The position numbers and the translations under genes are program-made. From positions 161,748,542-161,812,541 of the forward strand of contig NC_133392.1 of assembly GCF_047511655.1 (NCBI RefSeq): a stretch of 64,000 nt of DNA, given 5' to 3'. The DNA is from Castor canadensis (taxonomy: Eukaryota > Chordata > Mammalia > Rodentia > Castoridae). The notes beneath the pieces are model-generated. The model did not search any database. It was not told where the DNA came from and was given only the letters and a program-made list of their open reading frames with translations. Positions 45,222 through 56,772 of this stretch are shown piece by piece (position 1 is the stretch's first letter; the number at the start of each line of letters is the position of its first letter).

Positions 45222-46985
45222 TTCACTAGGTGACCACTTCTTCCCAGGACCCATCCCGGTCCTGGGGTAAGACAGGTCATTAAAGATGAGGTCACTGCCA
45301 GACTTCAGGAGCAACCAAAAAGATTCAGAGGCCCTCCTCTGCCCAGTGCTCTCATCCATCTTTTTCACAACCCAAAGCCAGGCCCTAAAGCAGAGCTCTT
45401 GGCACTGTGCCTGGTACACAGTAGTAGCCACTTAATAAAGCAGGTGGTTATTGGCCTGCTGGGGGTGGACAGCTTGACTTGCCTCCTCCTAAGATCCCAG
45501 AGTGCCACTGAGCCTCTCACTCCCTCCTCCCTCCATCTGTGAGCCAGGTCCCAGGAGATACCACACGCCCCTCCCTCCTCGACCCCCTCCCCCTGCCTGT
45601 GGCTGTAGGAAGTACCAGGTGTGGCTCTGGCCATAGGTGTGGGTCCTGTCTTCTGGCTTTCCTTGAGCTTCAGCAAGGTGGCGCCCTCACAGGGCTGGAA
45701 GCCCCCTGCCCCTGACAGCTGACCTGACTGACCAGCTGTAATGCGGGGGTGGAATTGTAGCCCCAGTTGATGCTGTGCCCCAAAGGGAAGAGTAGATGAA
45801 GGGTGGACACCCTGGGATGGAGCTGGGGCAACAGCACTGCGGGTGTCAGGGGAGGGACAAGGAGATCGGTCTCCTAGAAGTGCTCATTGCAGGCATGGGG
45901 GGCCTGAATCCCCTATCTGTAATCTCTCAGGTTCCCCCAACAGCTGGATGGCAGGGCTTATGGCCGCAGAGGGTCCTCCCCACCTCCACTGGACTGTGTC
46001 CACAGAGCTGAGGTTCTGCCTCCTCTCCATCATCACCAGATGTTGGCAGTTGGCCAACAAAACCAAGAGCATTTGGGGTTGGGCGGGGGGGCAGAATTAC
46101 AACACTCCGCAGGCCAGTTGGGTGAGAAAGGGACTTCCAATCCCAGAGTCACAGAGTTGCAATGGGCCGTCAGCCCCTACTCCAGGGAGGCTGAGGTAAC
46201 TGATCCACCCCAGGAGACCCCAGGCATAGCCTAGTAAGACCCCAGCCCCCACACGGCCCTCAGTCCTCTTTGGCCTCAAGTTCAGGTACAGTTGTTAACT
46301 GCATCCACAAAGCTCTGTTGATGCCTGCTGGCTACTGCTCACTCTGGATTCTTCTCTCCTCTGTGTTTGTTTAGGGAGCCCCTGTGACTGAGCCAGGCTG
46401 GGGAGTTTGTTAAAGATCAGCTAAGCCAGCCAGCTGGAAGCTGGGGTTCACGGGAGTAGGGAGTGGATGGGTGACCCAGCCAGTCTAGCTGGGGAAGGGG
46501 AGCTGGGTATTTTCTAGACAAGGTTGGTCTCTCCAGCTGCAGAAGAGAAGAGCATCCCCTTACTCTGGGGGCACAGACCCCCTTACTCTCCAGGCCCCAG
46601 GAGAAGTGCACGTGACTGATGCAAGGGCCAGGTGAGCAATGCAGGGACAACACAGGACCCCACTCTCCATCCTTTCTGCCAGGGCTGAGGCTGCCCGAGC
46701 CCCACCTGCCCTAACTCAGGGTCCAGTCTGGCCTTGACCACCAACGGACAGCTTGTCCTTGAAATCTTCTGGCCCTCAATTTGCCTGTCTGTCCTGTGGG
46801 TGTGATGATGTTGGGCCTCTAGAGGTAAGATCACTGGTGGGAACTTTCCAGGAGGGAAGGTCCTATGCCAGCCAAGGAAGGGGAGCAGGCAGCTTTCTTT
46901 GGCCTGGGGGGCAGCATACAACAAGGAGCACAGCCGACAGCTCAGACATTCCACCTGCTGTTCTGTGTAAAGGGCCATTAAGGGA

Positions 46986-47076
46986 TGGAGGAGTGGTTTA
47001 AGTGGTAGGAGTACTTGCCAAGCAAGCATGAAGCTCTGAGTTCAAACCCCAGTGCCGCCAAAAATAAAAATAAAGG
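46986..47076 (+). repeat. tRNA-derived SINE
   Basis: 'ggaggagtggtttaagtggtagg...gagttcaaaccccagtgccgcc' plus AAAATA tail, followed by a G-run. Confidence 0.88.
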
Positions 47077-47439
47077 CCGGGGGGGGGGGGTGGTCATTGA
47101 TACCTTTTCTAGTCCAGGAGTGCACAGCTGGCACCCTGCCTACCTTCTCCTCTATCAGAAAAGCTGCCCCAATGGTAAACGCAGGACCACACTGCTCCAA
47201 CAAGACTGTGTTTTTGGACGCTGACATTTGAATTTCATGTCATGAAACATTCTTCTTTGGATGTTTGTTATTTTAAGATGTAAAAGCCATTCTTGGTGTG
47301 TGTGTGGGGGCGGTGAATACAAAACCAGAGAGGGGCCCTGGTGCTCACCCCTGCAAGCTAGACGCTGTACAGACATCAATCAAGGCGCTCCCAAACCTGT
47401 CTAGGCCCCCACCCTCTCTGTCCCCACGTTTCAGCGGCA

Positions 47440-48130
47440 GGGTGAAGGACACACAGCAGGGGAGACGCCCAGGCCTCCCCGCCCCGCTCCGAGAGCCAGG
47501 GACCGGGTGGGTCTCTCCTGGCCCTGGTGGCCCGGTCCTCGTCCCGCCCCCTGGCTGGCGGAGTCCCCTGGGCGGCGGGTGGACGCGGCCGCGTGGCCGT
47601 GCGTCCCGCTGGCGGGCGGGCGGTTCCCACACTGCGGCGGCGGCGGCGGCGGCGCGGGAAGCGTGCCGGGGCCCCCCGCGGCATTAGTGCCGGGGCCCCC
47701 CGCGGCATTAGTGCCGGGGCCTGCCTCCGAATGAATGGGGGCGGCGGCGGGGAGGCGCGGGGGAGGCAACTCCCAAAAGACCATCTGGCTCCGCGTTATA
47801 ATAGAGCAATAAAGGGCTCGTCTGCCTTTCAGAAGTTGGGAACGAGCTGCTCTCTGACACCGCGGGGTTTTTAACCAGCTTGGGACGGCGACCCGGCCCT
47901 GCCCCTGCGCGCGGGGGGCGGGCGGGCAGAGCGCGGCCACGTGGGCCGGGCGGCCCTAATCCCTGCGCCGTGAGAGCGCGGGCCCCCGGCTTTCCCACCG
48001 CCCACTCCGCGCGCCGCCAGCCCACCCCGTAGGCCCCCAGGGCCACCGCAGCATCCCGGCTTTCCGCGGGGGGGGAACTGAGTCCCGCCAGGCTGGGGTT
48101 GGTGGAGCCTGCGTCTGCGCTCCGGGGACT
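47440..48130. promoter_or_regulatory. Orphan CpG island with conserved-looking core
   Basis: About 700 bases with very high CpG content, including a (CGG)n run at 47634-47655 and a 24-base tandem duplication at about 47665-47720. In its middle is an AT-richer core (47795-47880: 'gttataatagagcaataaagggctcg', then 'gaacgagctgctctctgac'). No known gene starts here. The nearest gene is HES5, 8.6 kb downstream. It could be a promoter for an unrecognised RNA or a distal element. Confidence 0.45.
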
Positions 48131-51100
48131 GGAGCGCAGTCCTCCTGGGAACATGGGGCCTGAATTCGTGGCAAAGCTGCGGGTCCTCAAGTCCAGCCTG
48201 GGACTCCGGGTTGCAGTGCTCCCTCATGGGACCCCGGGAGCATGGGTCCCAACCTCACAGCCACCCATGTCCTGGATAGGACTGTGGCCAGTGTGAAGGT
48301 GCCAGCTCCCCTCCCCCACACACACCCCTGGAGTCCCCAGGCCCAGGAGGGAGGGGCCAGAGGGCTGTTGCTGTGCCCTCACCTTCTCTCCATGACTGCC
48401 TTCCGTGCTTGGCTCTTGGGTTGGGGCTGCTGATGGGACTCTGCCCAGTCACAGGTCCACGAGGGAAGAGCCTCATCTTAATCGGATGCAGTTGCTCCGC
48501 TGTATGGACAGAGCACCCTCCAGGTGGGCAACCATCTTTGTCCCTCTCACCAAAGCCCCCAGGGACATTGGGTAATCCAGAGCTGAGACTGGAATTCAAA
48601 GCTAAAAGACCATCCAAAAGCCATTTCAGGGAGAAGGGTCCAAGGTCTCTTGAATCCCACAAGCACAGTGGGAAGTTTTTGACCTACAGCGACCAGATCC
48701 CGCCAAGGTGGCCTTGGAAATGGCACACTGCAGCCATGCCATGCCTGTTCTTACACAAGGACTTTTCCTACTCAGTCCCCGTGGCTCCCCACCCTCACAG
48801 ATCAGGTTGTCCTGAGGGTAGGAGATGGGCACAGTCCTGACCCAGTGGCCCTGGTTAAGTGCTGTGCAGTGCAGAGACTGGAATACCTGTTTGGATGCAG
48901 AGGGCAGGCAGCCCCAGCTGAGAACACTCTTTCTGGGCCAGATGCCTGGATGGTCAAGTAGAGGAGGATGCAGTTCTCAGCAAGGCCCAACCTCCTCAGC
49001 CCCCCCAGGGGGCATCTCACTTCTTTCAACTTAGAGCCAGTTGAAGGAAGGGGTAGACTTTCCTGCCTCTGAGGGTTGCTGGGGAGTCGAATGAGCCCAA
49101 GTGAAAGCCTGTCTTACAGACAGTTAAACAGGCTCCAGAAGGCCCAGCAACAGTCTGTGTGAGAAAGCCCATTCTTGGCCTGGACCCACCCTCAGCCTTC
49201 CCTTGCTCTCCACCCCACTGCCTGTCCCTGGGGTCTTCCCAACATAAACCTACTTGTGGAGCAACCTGGCAAGGTCCAGCTCCTCTCAGGCTCTGCACCC
49301 CAGCTCTGTCTCCTGTGGGAGGGCAGTTGTGTTTACAAGCTGAGCTTGAAAACAGTCAGGCTGCTGTTGCATGCAAGCCTGTGGCCCTCAAAGTCCTGGA
49401 GATCACAGCAGGTCTGGAAGGGGAAGTGGAGGCCCCAGGGTGGTGATTTCAGCAGCTGCCTGCAATCTCAATCTGGAGAACTCCTAGTTGGGGGAACAGC
49501 TACAAGACAGAATTGGGGAGGCTGGCCCTACACGGGGCCGTGGGAGCAATCCAGTCCACATCCCTCCCAAAGTCTCAGTTTCCTCCTCTGTGCAATGAGT
49601 GTGGTGATAGGAGTCTTCAGATCAGAGCTGATGCACAGAAGCAAAGCCCCCCCACCCCCGAGGATTTTGCACACAGGGCGCTCAGGAGCACTAGCCTCAC
49701 AGCACTGGCCTGAGTAGCGTCCATAAAGCAGCCTCCAGCCCATTCTCTAACACAAGAGACATCACTCCACGTCAGGGGTACAGAGATGGACCAGGAGGCC
49801 CCCAGGATAGTGGACCCCTCCCCAGGCTCCCCTGCAGCCTGCACTCTGTCCCAAGGTCATCTTCAGTACACTGTCCAGCAGCATCTCAGGTGGAGTCACA
49901 GCAACTAGCTGGCCCATGGGCAAGTCGCTTTGCCCTCAGGGCCTCAGCTTCTTCACTGATAAAATAGGGAAAGGCTTTCCTACCTTTGAGGGTTACTGGG
50001 AACCTGGAAGAGTCTTTTGTCACATTGGGGAGGGTGGTGGCAACCAGATAGTTCCATTGGAGGGGCAGAGCCCAGGGCTCACCTGCTCGGGAAAGGTGGC
50101 AGGGAGCAGTGCTAGGCTAGGCAGATCCAGGCATTCTGGGAGGTGGGAGCAGCAGGGCAGGGCTGGGGATGGCAGCCCTCACCAAGGACAGCTAAGCATG
50201 GCACACATGCAAGGGCAAGCACACACGGGTGGACACACAAGTGCACGAAAACAGGCACATGTACGTGGGCACCCATAGGAGCCTCCTTTCAGCCAGGCTT
50301 GGAGACGTGGGTCCTCCCTCAGCTCATTCACAGCCTGGGTCCTAACACTCCACGCCTGGAAAGTGCTTCCTGAAACTCCTGCCTAGGACACCGAAACTCC
50401 CTTTAAGGACCTCCTCTGGAACAACCTCTTCTAGGACCCCCTTGTCACTCTCTTTCTCTCCTCCTCAAGGATTCTTCACTGAAAAAATCCACTGAAACCC
50501 ACGAGAGCCTCACGTTCCCTCCCAGATACCTGCGTACTCCCCAGTGACCTGCAGGAGCAGAAACATGTTCACGTGTGTATGTCTGAAAACATGCGTGTGT
50601 CAGGGTTCCATGTGTACGTAGGGGGGAGCCCCTTTAAAAACTATTCAAGTAACTTGAAACTATTCAAGCTCATTTAAGAAAATACTGACAACCAAATTCA
50701 CGCCCCAAACTGTGTTGATATTTGGGAGTGCCCTGTCACCAATCCAGTGCACCTCCTGGCCAGCTGGTGGTGTTTGTCTTTGCCCACCATGATAGGCCCA
50801 ATCTACATACCCGCACCCAAAGTTACCTCCTACATGTTAGGGCCTCTCCAGCGCCACTTTTCAGTGCTCCCCTACCCCCAATGAAGAGCCAGGCCTGTCC
50901 CCTGCTCAGCCTCTGTGTCCAGGCCTCTGCTGAACAAAGGAAGGGAATCTGGGGAGATTCCCAGAACCAGGTCCTCAGGGCGGAGGAGGGTGTGGGAACT
51001 AGCAGGATATCACTAGTCTAGGAGAAGTACCCACAGAAGCAGAGGGATTTCCTCCTGACCCCCACAGAGCACCCCCACGCTGGAGTGGGGCCTCACAGTC

Positions 51101-52505
51101 CCACACTCCACTCTCTGGAGACCTTCCCCTGGTGACAAAGGGAAGCACTAGAGCCTCACTGGCCGCCTTCACACTGTGATCACCCTTCATCCACGAGTTG
51201 GTCACCGCTGACCAACCACCTGCCATATAGAGCAAGGGCTCCTAATGGGATTGGTGGATGCGGTGCCCTCACCTGCACCCAGGGGATGCCCCTCGGGATG
51301 GAGCTTGGGCTGAGGTCTGTGCCATCCCTCCACCCGCAGAAGGCCCGGCCCCTCCCAGGGACCAGCTCCCCCAATCACCGCCACTGCCACTCACATTTGC
51401 TCCTGGACCCTCTCTCCCTAGCTTCTCTCTCGCCACTTCCACATTTCTCTAAGGCTCTGAAAGGAGAAAAAGCAAACACTGAGAGTTCAAATCCCAGCCG
51501 AGGCCTTCACCCATCTCTCTAGGCTGGCAGCACACACATAAAAGGGCCTTACAGTTAAGTCTAAATTGAGAATGATACAAAAGTGCGTAAGTGCTCAACA
51601 GTGTTGACTCATCGTGTTAGCTGATCCATGGTACACATAGCTTCAGCAGGCCACTTGACCTCTGAGACCCTCAGACCCTGGACTCTGAACTGAGGACAGA
51701 GGTGCTCCCCTCGCCTGCTGGTCTAAGTCACCATCCTGTGTCATGCCTGGTACTTTGTAGATGTGCAGTAACGTGGGGGCTTTTACTACCCCCACCCACT
51801 CAACTGCAGCTCCTGTTTAGAGCCCCAAGGAGAGATGGACCCCCTTCTAGATCCTGGGTCCTCCACAGCCATGGGAACTTGCCCCACTCCATTGCCCAAG
51901 TGTCCTTAATAGGTGGGGTGACTGTACCTTGTCCACCTGGAGAAACGTGGGTGCTTCCTTGCAGCAGGTGAGCTGGTCAGTGATGGAGGGCTGGATGGGT
52001 CCTGGACAGGAGCCACAGCAAGGTACAACTCCAAGGGTGCAAGTCACAAGCTATGCACTGCACAGCCTGCAGTGACCAGGACATGGGCGATGCTGTCCCT
52101 ACCATATGCAATAGGGCCACTTTCCTGTCCCCAGCTCCTGGGCAGTGCGACTCTCTACAAAACCCAGCAGTTTCTACCCACCAACCCTAAGCAATGGGTT
52201 TTTGGATCAGAGGAGGGAAAAACCGGGAGACAACTGTGGTTTTCCCTCCTTCCTTTCCCAGAAGGCCAGCCTGGTTCCTGTACTCCCCTATCCTGTCTGT
52301 CCCCCACATTGCCCATGGAAAGCCCTTGGGAACCAGAAGCAGCTGGGCAGGGAAGCCCAGCACCTCCTGGGAGCCAGCAGTCTCACTGCTGTACACTGCT
52401 GCCCTGCAGACCCAGGCGGGGCAGGACAGTGCAGATGTGAGCAGGAGGCAGGACAGGTGCAGCCATGCCTCTTCCAGACCAGTCCTGGGAGAGCCCTGGG
52501 ACCCC
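48130..52505. other. Intergenic upstream of HES5, no gene recognised
   Basis: Mostly unique GC-rich sequence with antisense MIR pieces near 49040-49110, 49560-49600 and 49915-50010. Many short overlapping open frames on both strands lack motifs. Confidence 0.45.
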
Positions 52506-52509
52506 TCTC

Positions 52510-53160
52510 TAAAAAGTCCTTTATTTTTATTGTGGCAAATGCATATGACATAAAACTTAACCATCGTACCCATTTTTTGTTGTTGTTGTTTGCTTGTTTT
52601 TGGCAGCACTGGGGCTTGAACGCAGGACCTCATGCTTGCTAGGCAGGTGCCACACCTTTAGCTCATGCTTACCTATTTTTAAGTGTCGTTCAGTAGTGTT
52701 AAGAACACAACGTTACACAGGCATCACTATCACCCATTTTCATCTCCCTTTAAACACCGAGGCCCTGCCTCCCTGTCCCCCAGCTCCTGGCAGCCACCCT
52801 GCTTTCTGTCCATGAATGCCCATGAATGTGACTAGTCTAGGTGGTGTAGAGGCTGGGTAGTTCAGGTAGTCATACTGAATTGTCTTTTTGCTGCTTTTTC
52901 CCCAGCACAATGTCCTCAGGATCATCTGCGTTGTGGTATGTGTCAGAATTCCCATGTTCTTTTAAGGCTGAGTAATATTCCATGGTATAGATATGTGACT
53001 CTTTTTTTTTTTTTAACCCCTAGGTTGCTTCTCTCTCTTGGCTATTGTGAATAATACTGTTATGACAGTGGAAATATCTATTTTAGTCCCTGTTTTCAAT
53101 TCTTGGGGATACAGACCAGAAATGGAATTGCTGGATTACATGGTAATTCTATGACTTTTT
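52510..53160 (-). mobile_element. Old L1 (L1M-type) 3' fragment, split by a SINE
   Basis: Antisense L1M phrases in order: 'atgacataaaacttaaccatcgtaccca', 'gttcagtagtgttaag', 'cctggcagccaccctgctttctgtcc', 'aaggctgagtaatattccatgg', 'ggctattgtgaataat' and 'aatggaattgctggattacatgg'. A SINE interrupts it at 52571-52668. Confidence 0.88.
52571..52668 (-). repeat. tRNA-derived SINE inserted in L1
   Basis: A TTG-rich tail then 'ggcagcactggggcttgaacgcaggacctcatgcttgc' (in part). Being inside the L1M fragment, it is younger than that fragment. Confidence 0.88.
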
Positions 53161-53164
53161 TTTT

Positions 53165-53480
53165 AATGAGGTAAATGTTAATTTTGTTTAATTGTTTTTA
53201 CCTTTTTATTTGCACATACTAGTTGTACAAAGGGGTTTCACTGGGATATTACCATATATGCATAAGATGAACCTCATCAAATTTACCCCCTCTGTCACTT
53301 CCCTTCATCCCCCTCCTCCCTAACACATCTTAACAGGTTCCATTGTTCTGTTTTTATACATGTGTATAAAGTACTCTGACCACGTTCACCTCTCCTTTTG
53401 CCCTCCCCTCCCACTGACACCCACTCCCAAACTGAACCTATTTCATTCCTTTCATTCATTTTTAAAGTCTAAATACTTTT
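53165..53480 (-). mobile_element. L1 3' UTR, probably a younger lineage-specific subfamily
   Basis: 'ttgtacaaaggggtttcactgggatattaccatatatgc' (partial), then a C/T-rich stretch, resembles the antisense 3' UTR of later rodent L1. It directly abuts the older L1M fragment. Confidence 0.6.
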
Positions 53481-54119
53481 TGAGAACCTGTCAAACTGTT
53501 TATCACAGTGCTGCAGAGTTTGCTGTCAGGCCAACAAGAAATCCTCCTTTGGGCAGGGGCACAGTGCCTATAATTATTAAACATGAATTCAATTAAAAAA
53601 AAAAACAGAAATCCTCCATTAGAGCCAAAATCCCTGCAGCCTCTCCACCCTCACCAAGGCCCCTTCTCTGCCCGGGGAACTCTGGGTTTTGCAGTCAGTC
53701 TGGGAGAATGTAGGCTAATGTAGAAATGGTTTGGGTCCTAAATTCGTGGATTCCAGCATAACCATGTCAGACTAGTGGGATTTGCCAGGAACCCCCCAAG
53801 TCTACAACAAAATGCCATGCCTCAACGTGAGTGGCCTTGTCAACTCCAGACAGTGCCCCCACCCCAACTAGTGGGCCCCTCAGACTTATTGAGCCCTCCA
53901 GGTGGGGGCTTTGGGAGGTGCAGGCATGGCAAACTCCCTCCCTCCTCAGAGCCCAGCTGGGGGAAAAGACCTCCCATTCCACCTTGTACTGCTAGGGGCA
54001 GCCAAGGCAGAGGATCCAAGTTCGTGCCCCCCCCCCCACCTTCTGTAGTGCTTTTGCGCGGCAAAGCCCGCCAGCATGAAGCAGCATTCACCCCCGTCCC
54101 CCTCCCAGCTACTCACGTG

Positions 54120-54320
54120 GGCTGGTGTGAGCCAGGAGCCCAGCGAGTTTCCCACACTTTGGCCCCATTCACAGTGTTAAATGGCCCACAAAGGCCAGGC
54201 GTGTGCCTCGGAGGCCGCCTGGGCTGCCATCTGGCCCGCACTCGGGGAGGGAACCAGTCTTTCATCCGGCTGGGATTTAATCCCACTCATTTCATATTTC
54301 CCACAACTGAAAATTGGATC
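54120..54320. promoter_or_regulatory. Candidate HES5 distal enhancer
   Basis: Two antisense TGTGGGAA words (54149-54156, 54298-54305) flank a perfect palindrome-like GGGATTTAATCCC (54272-54284), which contains back-to-back GGATT/AATCC half-sites as used by Otx/Pitx-type homeodomains. The AT-rich run 'cccactcatttcatatttcccacaactg' is unlike the surrounding GC-rich sequence. It is 2.5 kb upstream of HES5. Confidence 0.4.
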
Positions 54321-54329
54321 AAAGCTGCT

Positions 54330-56400
54330 CTGGTTGGGGGGGAGGAGGGAAGCAGCCCCCCCCCATGGCCCACCCACCACCCTCACCCCCAGCAGGCTGC
54401 CTTCCTGGCCCACCACGGGTGGGCGGGCAGTTGGGGTGGGGTGGAGGCTGGACCACATCTCCTGGCACGTGTCTCCTTTGGGCCCAGGAGCTGGCTTGGG
54501 GGAGGAGACCAGGAGAACAGGACAGAGCCCCAGTCAAATGTCCCCTCCAAGGCCTGGGGAGAGCAGGTCTGGCCAGGATGCCACTGCCCCCCACACATCT
54601 GGGTGCAGCTGCCAGCAGCCAGGCAGGCCATCAGGGCACACTCACGTGGGTTCAGAACCTGTTTCCAACCAGCAGAGGTCGTAGCCAGAGGCAGCCTGGG
54701 TTCAGGGCTGGTGAGCCCTCTGCCAAGAACCTGCAGAGTTCTGGGCTTGGGCTGGCACACAGGTGACTAAGTCACCCTGCTGTCCCCCAGAAAGCCCACA
54801 TCCAGGACATATCCAAATGTGACTTCCACCTAGCACGAACCTCTCTGGCTGGCTGCAAAAATATAGCTCCACTGAGCATCACTGGGTCACTTCTTACAGT
54901 CTGTGGGGCCCGCCTGCCCATCCCCACAGTGCTAACCACTGCCAGCTCTTGGGGCTGTGGAGGCCAAGACATGGGCCTATGGCCTGGAAGCTCATCTCAG
55001 GAGTTGCAAGGTGCCCTCTGCTCTTTTACATCAAACAAAGGCCAGAGTGTCATGCTAGGATCCCATCTGCTCAAAGCTCGGGGTGATGTGGGTGGTGTGG
55101 GGTCTGGGAGACAGGTGAGTACGGGCACCCATCCTAATGAATAGCTGACCATGCAGGGCCATTCTGTGCTGCCTTAAAGCAAGCCTTTCCTTGTCCTGGA
55201 CAGGTCTATCTGCAGGTAATCAATGGCTCCTTGTGCTGAGGGACTCCTGATGCCAGGCCCACCAAACCTCATCGTAGCTGTGGGTCAATGTCAAGACATG
55301 GGGTAAAGCACGTATCTTGATCAGATCCTTGATAAGCCCTGAAATTCCCAGCCACATTCAGATGGGCCTGCCATCCATCTGGGAACTCAGATCCTGGGTT
55401 TAAACTCAGGCCCAAGTGTTCTGACCAGCTCTGGCTCTGGGGTTGAGGTCCTCCCTTCCACTTGCCCCCAATCTGCTCCTAGGGGGCAGCTCTGGCCCCC
55501 TCTCCCTCAGTCCTGGTAGGACCACTGGACTCCTACCAGCTGCTGAGAATCAGAGGAATTTGACTGTTCCAGGGGTGGGGGGAGTGGAGGGGGGGGTCCT
55601 GGTGGCCAGAGTAAGACTGGCCCCCAAAGACACCAGTGGCGTCAAGATTATCAGCTCCTCTCAAGGGACCCTAGGGCTGTGTGGACTCTGATTTCATGTC
55701 TTCCCACAGGCAAAATGCTTGAGGAAAACGAACTGCAGGTGCCCCCAGGCTGTGCAGAGGGATGACGTGCTGTCACTCATCACTTCCCACCGCATAAGCA
55801 GTGACCACACCTGCGCACAGGAGCTGGGGCTTCCTGCTCTGGGATGCTGTGGTGGGACTCCAGGCCAGATTTAGGGTGGAGAGAGGACAGAGGGCACTTG
55901 ATGACCCTACAGCAGCCCTGTCTGGTAAACTGCTAGGGCCAGGGTGGTGCAGGGACTCCTGGGGGGCTTCTAGGTGTGGAACTTGGTGCTGGGCATTTCA
56001 CATATCCTGGCTCCCTGAAGCTGCCCAAAACTAGCCAGGGAGGTGTGCCAGCCTATTTCTAACTGCAAAGAAGTCGCCAGTCCCGGGTGACAGTCCAGAG
56101 ACTGGCAACAAAGGCCAGTAGGGCTGATCCTGAGATCTTAGTCCCTCTCTCACCCTCCATCTGTGGACGGGTGACAGAGCACCTGTTCCAGGACAGTGTG
56201 GCCCCCTCTGTTCCCTTTGCCCGGGCAGCAGGTCCCCATCAGGGAGGGTGCCCGCTCCCCTGGAAGCCGCTGCACTTGTTAATTCTACAGCTTTCTCCAA
56301 TCTGCGCCTGTGGCCTCTGCCAGCCAGCAGTGGGGAGTCGCTGGGGAGAGGAGGGGCGCGGCTGGGGGGGGGTCGTTCCTTCCTGCCCCCTCCCCCTCCC
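54330..56400. other. HES5 upstream region, no gene recognised
   Basis: Unique GC-rich sequence with a further TTCCCACA at 55701-55708. Long open frames on both strands here match nothing known. Confidence 0.45.
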
Positions 56401-56449
56401 CGCGGCCTGGGAAAAGGCAGCATATTGAGGCTCGGGGCTCCCAGCATCA

Positions 56450-56772
56450 GGCCCCGGGATGCTAATGAGGGCAAGCGCGTTCCCACAGCCCGGACATTGT
56501 GCCGCGCGGCCCACCTGCTCCTCGGGGAGCGCCCATTGTGCCCGCGCCAATTCACAGGCAATTTAGCGTGCGCTAATGGGCCGGAGCCTTTGTGCGGCCC
56601 GCGCCGCCATTGGCCGCCGAGTGTGGGAACAGCCGCGGCGCCCGGGCCCCAGGCGCCAGGCCGCCGTCCGCGCCTATATAGGGCCGGCGCACGGAGCTGT
56701 GTCCGCGCCAGCCCGGGACGCCTGGCCCTGCCTGCTCCGCTCCGCTCGTCTCTGGTCTCCTCCGCGGCAGGC
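56450..56772 (+). promoter_or_regulatory. HES5: HES5 core promoter with RBPJ sites and TATA box
   Basis: TATATA lies at 56675-56680, placing the start site near 56705. An inverted CCAAT (ATTGG) is at 56609-56613. RBPJ/CSL words are TGTGGGAA at 56622-56629 (+) and its reverse complement at 56480-56487. Two CATTGTG words and two GCTAATG words (near 56460 and 56573) also occur. Such an arrangement fits a Notch-induced gene and is known for HES1/HES5. The pairing distance here (about 134 bases) is larger than the classic close paired site. Confidence 0.8.

Noticed and set aside
47795-47880. TATA-box gene start within the orphan CpG island (ttataatag)
   Set aside because: No downstream open frame with a splice donor fits a known protein. 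The AT-rich words may be factor sites.
53775-54770. 331-codon plus-strand frame overlapping the candidate enhancer
   Set aside because: Composition is Gly/Pro/Trp-rich with no family signature, and three other frames are also open. Likely GC-driven chance.
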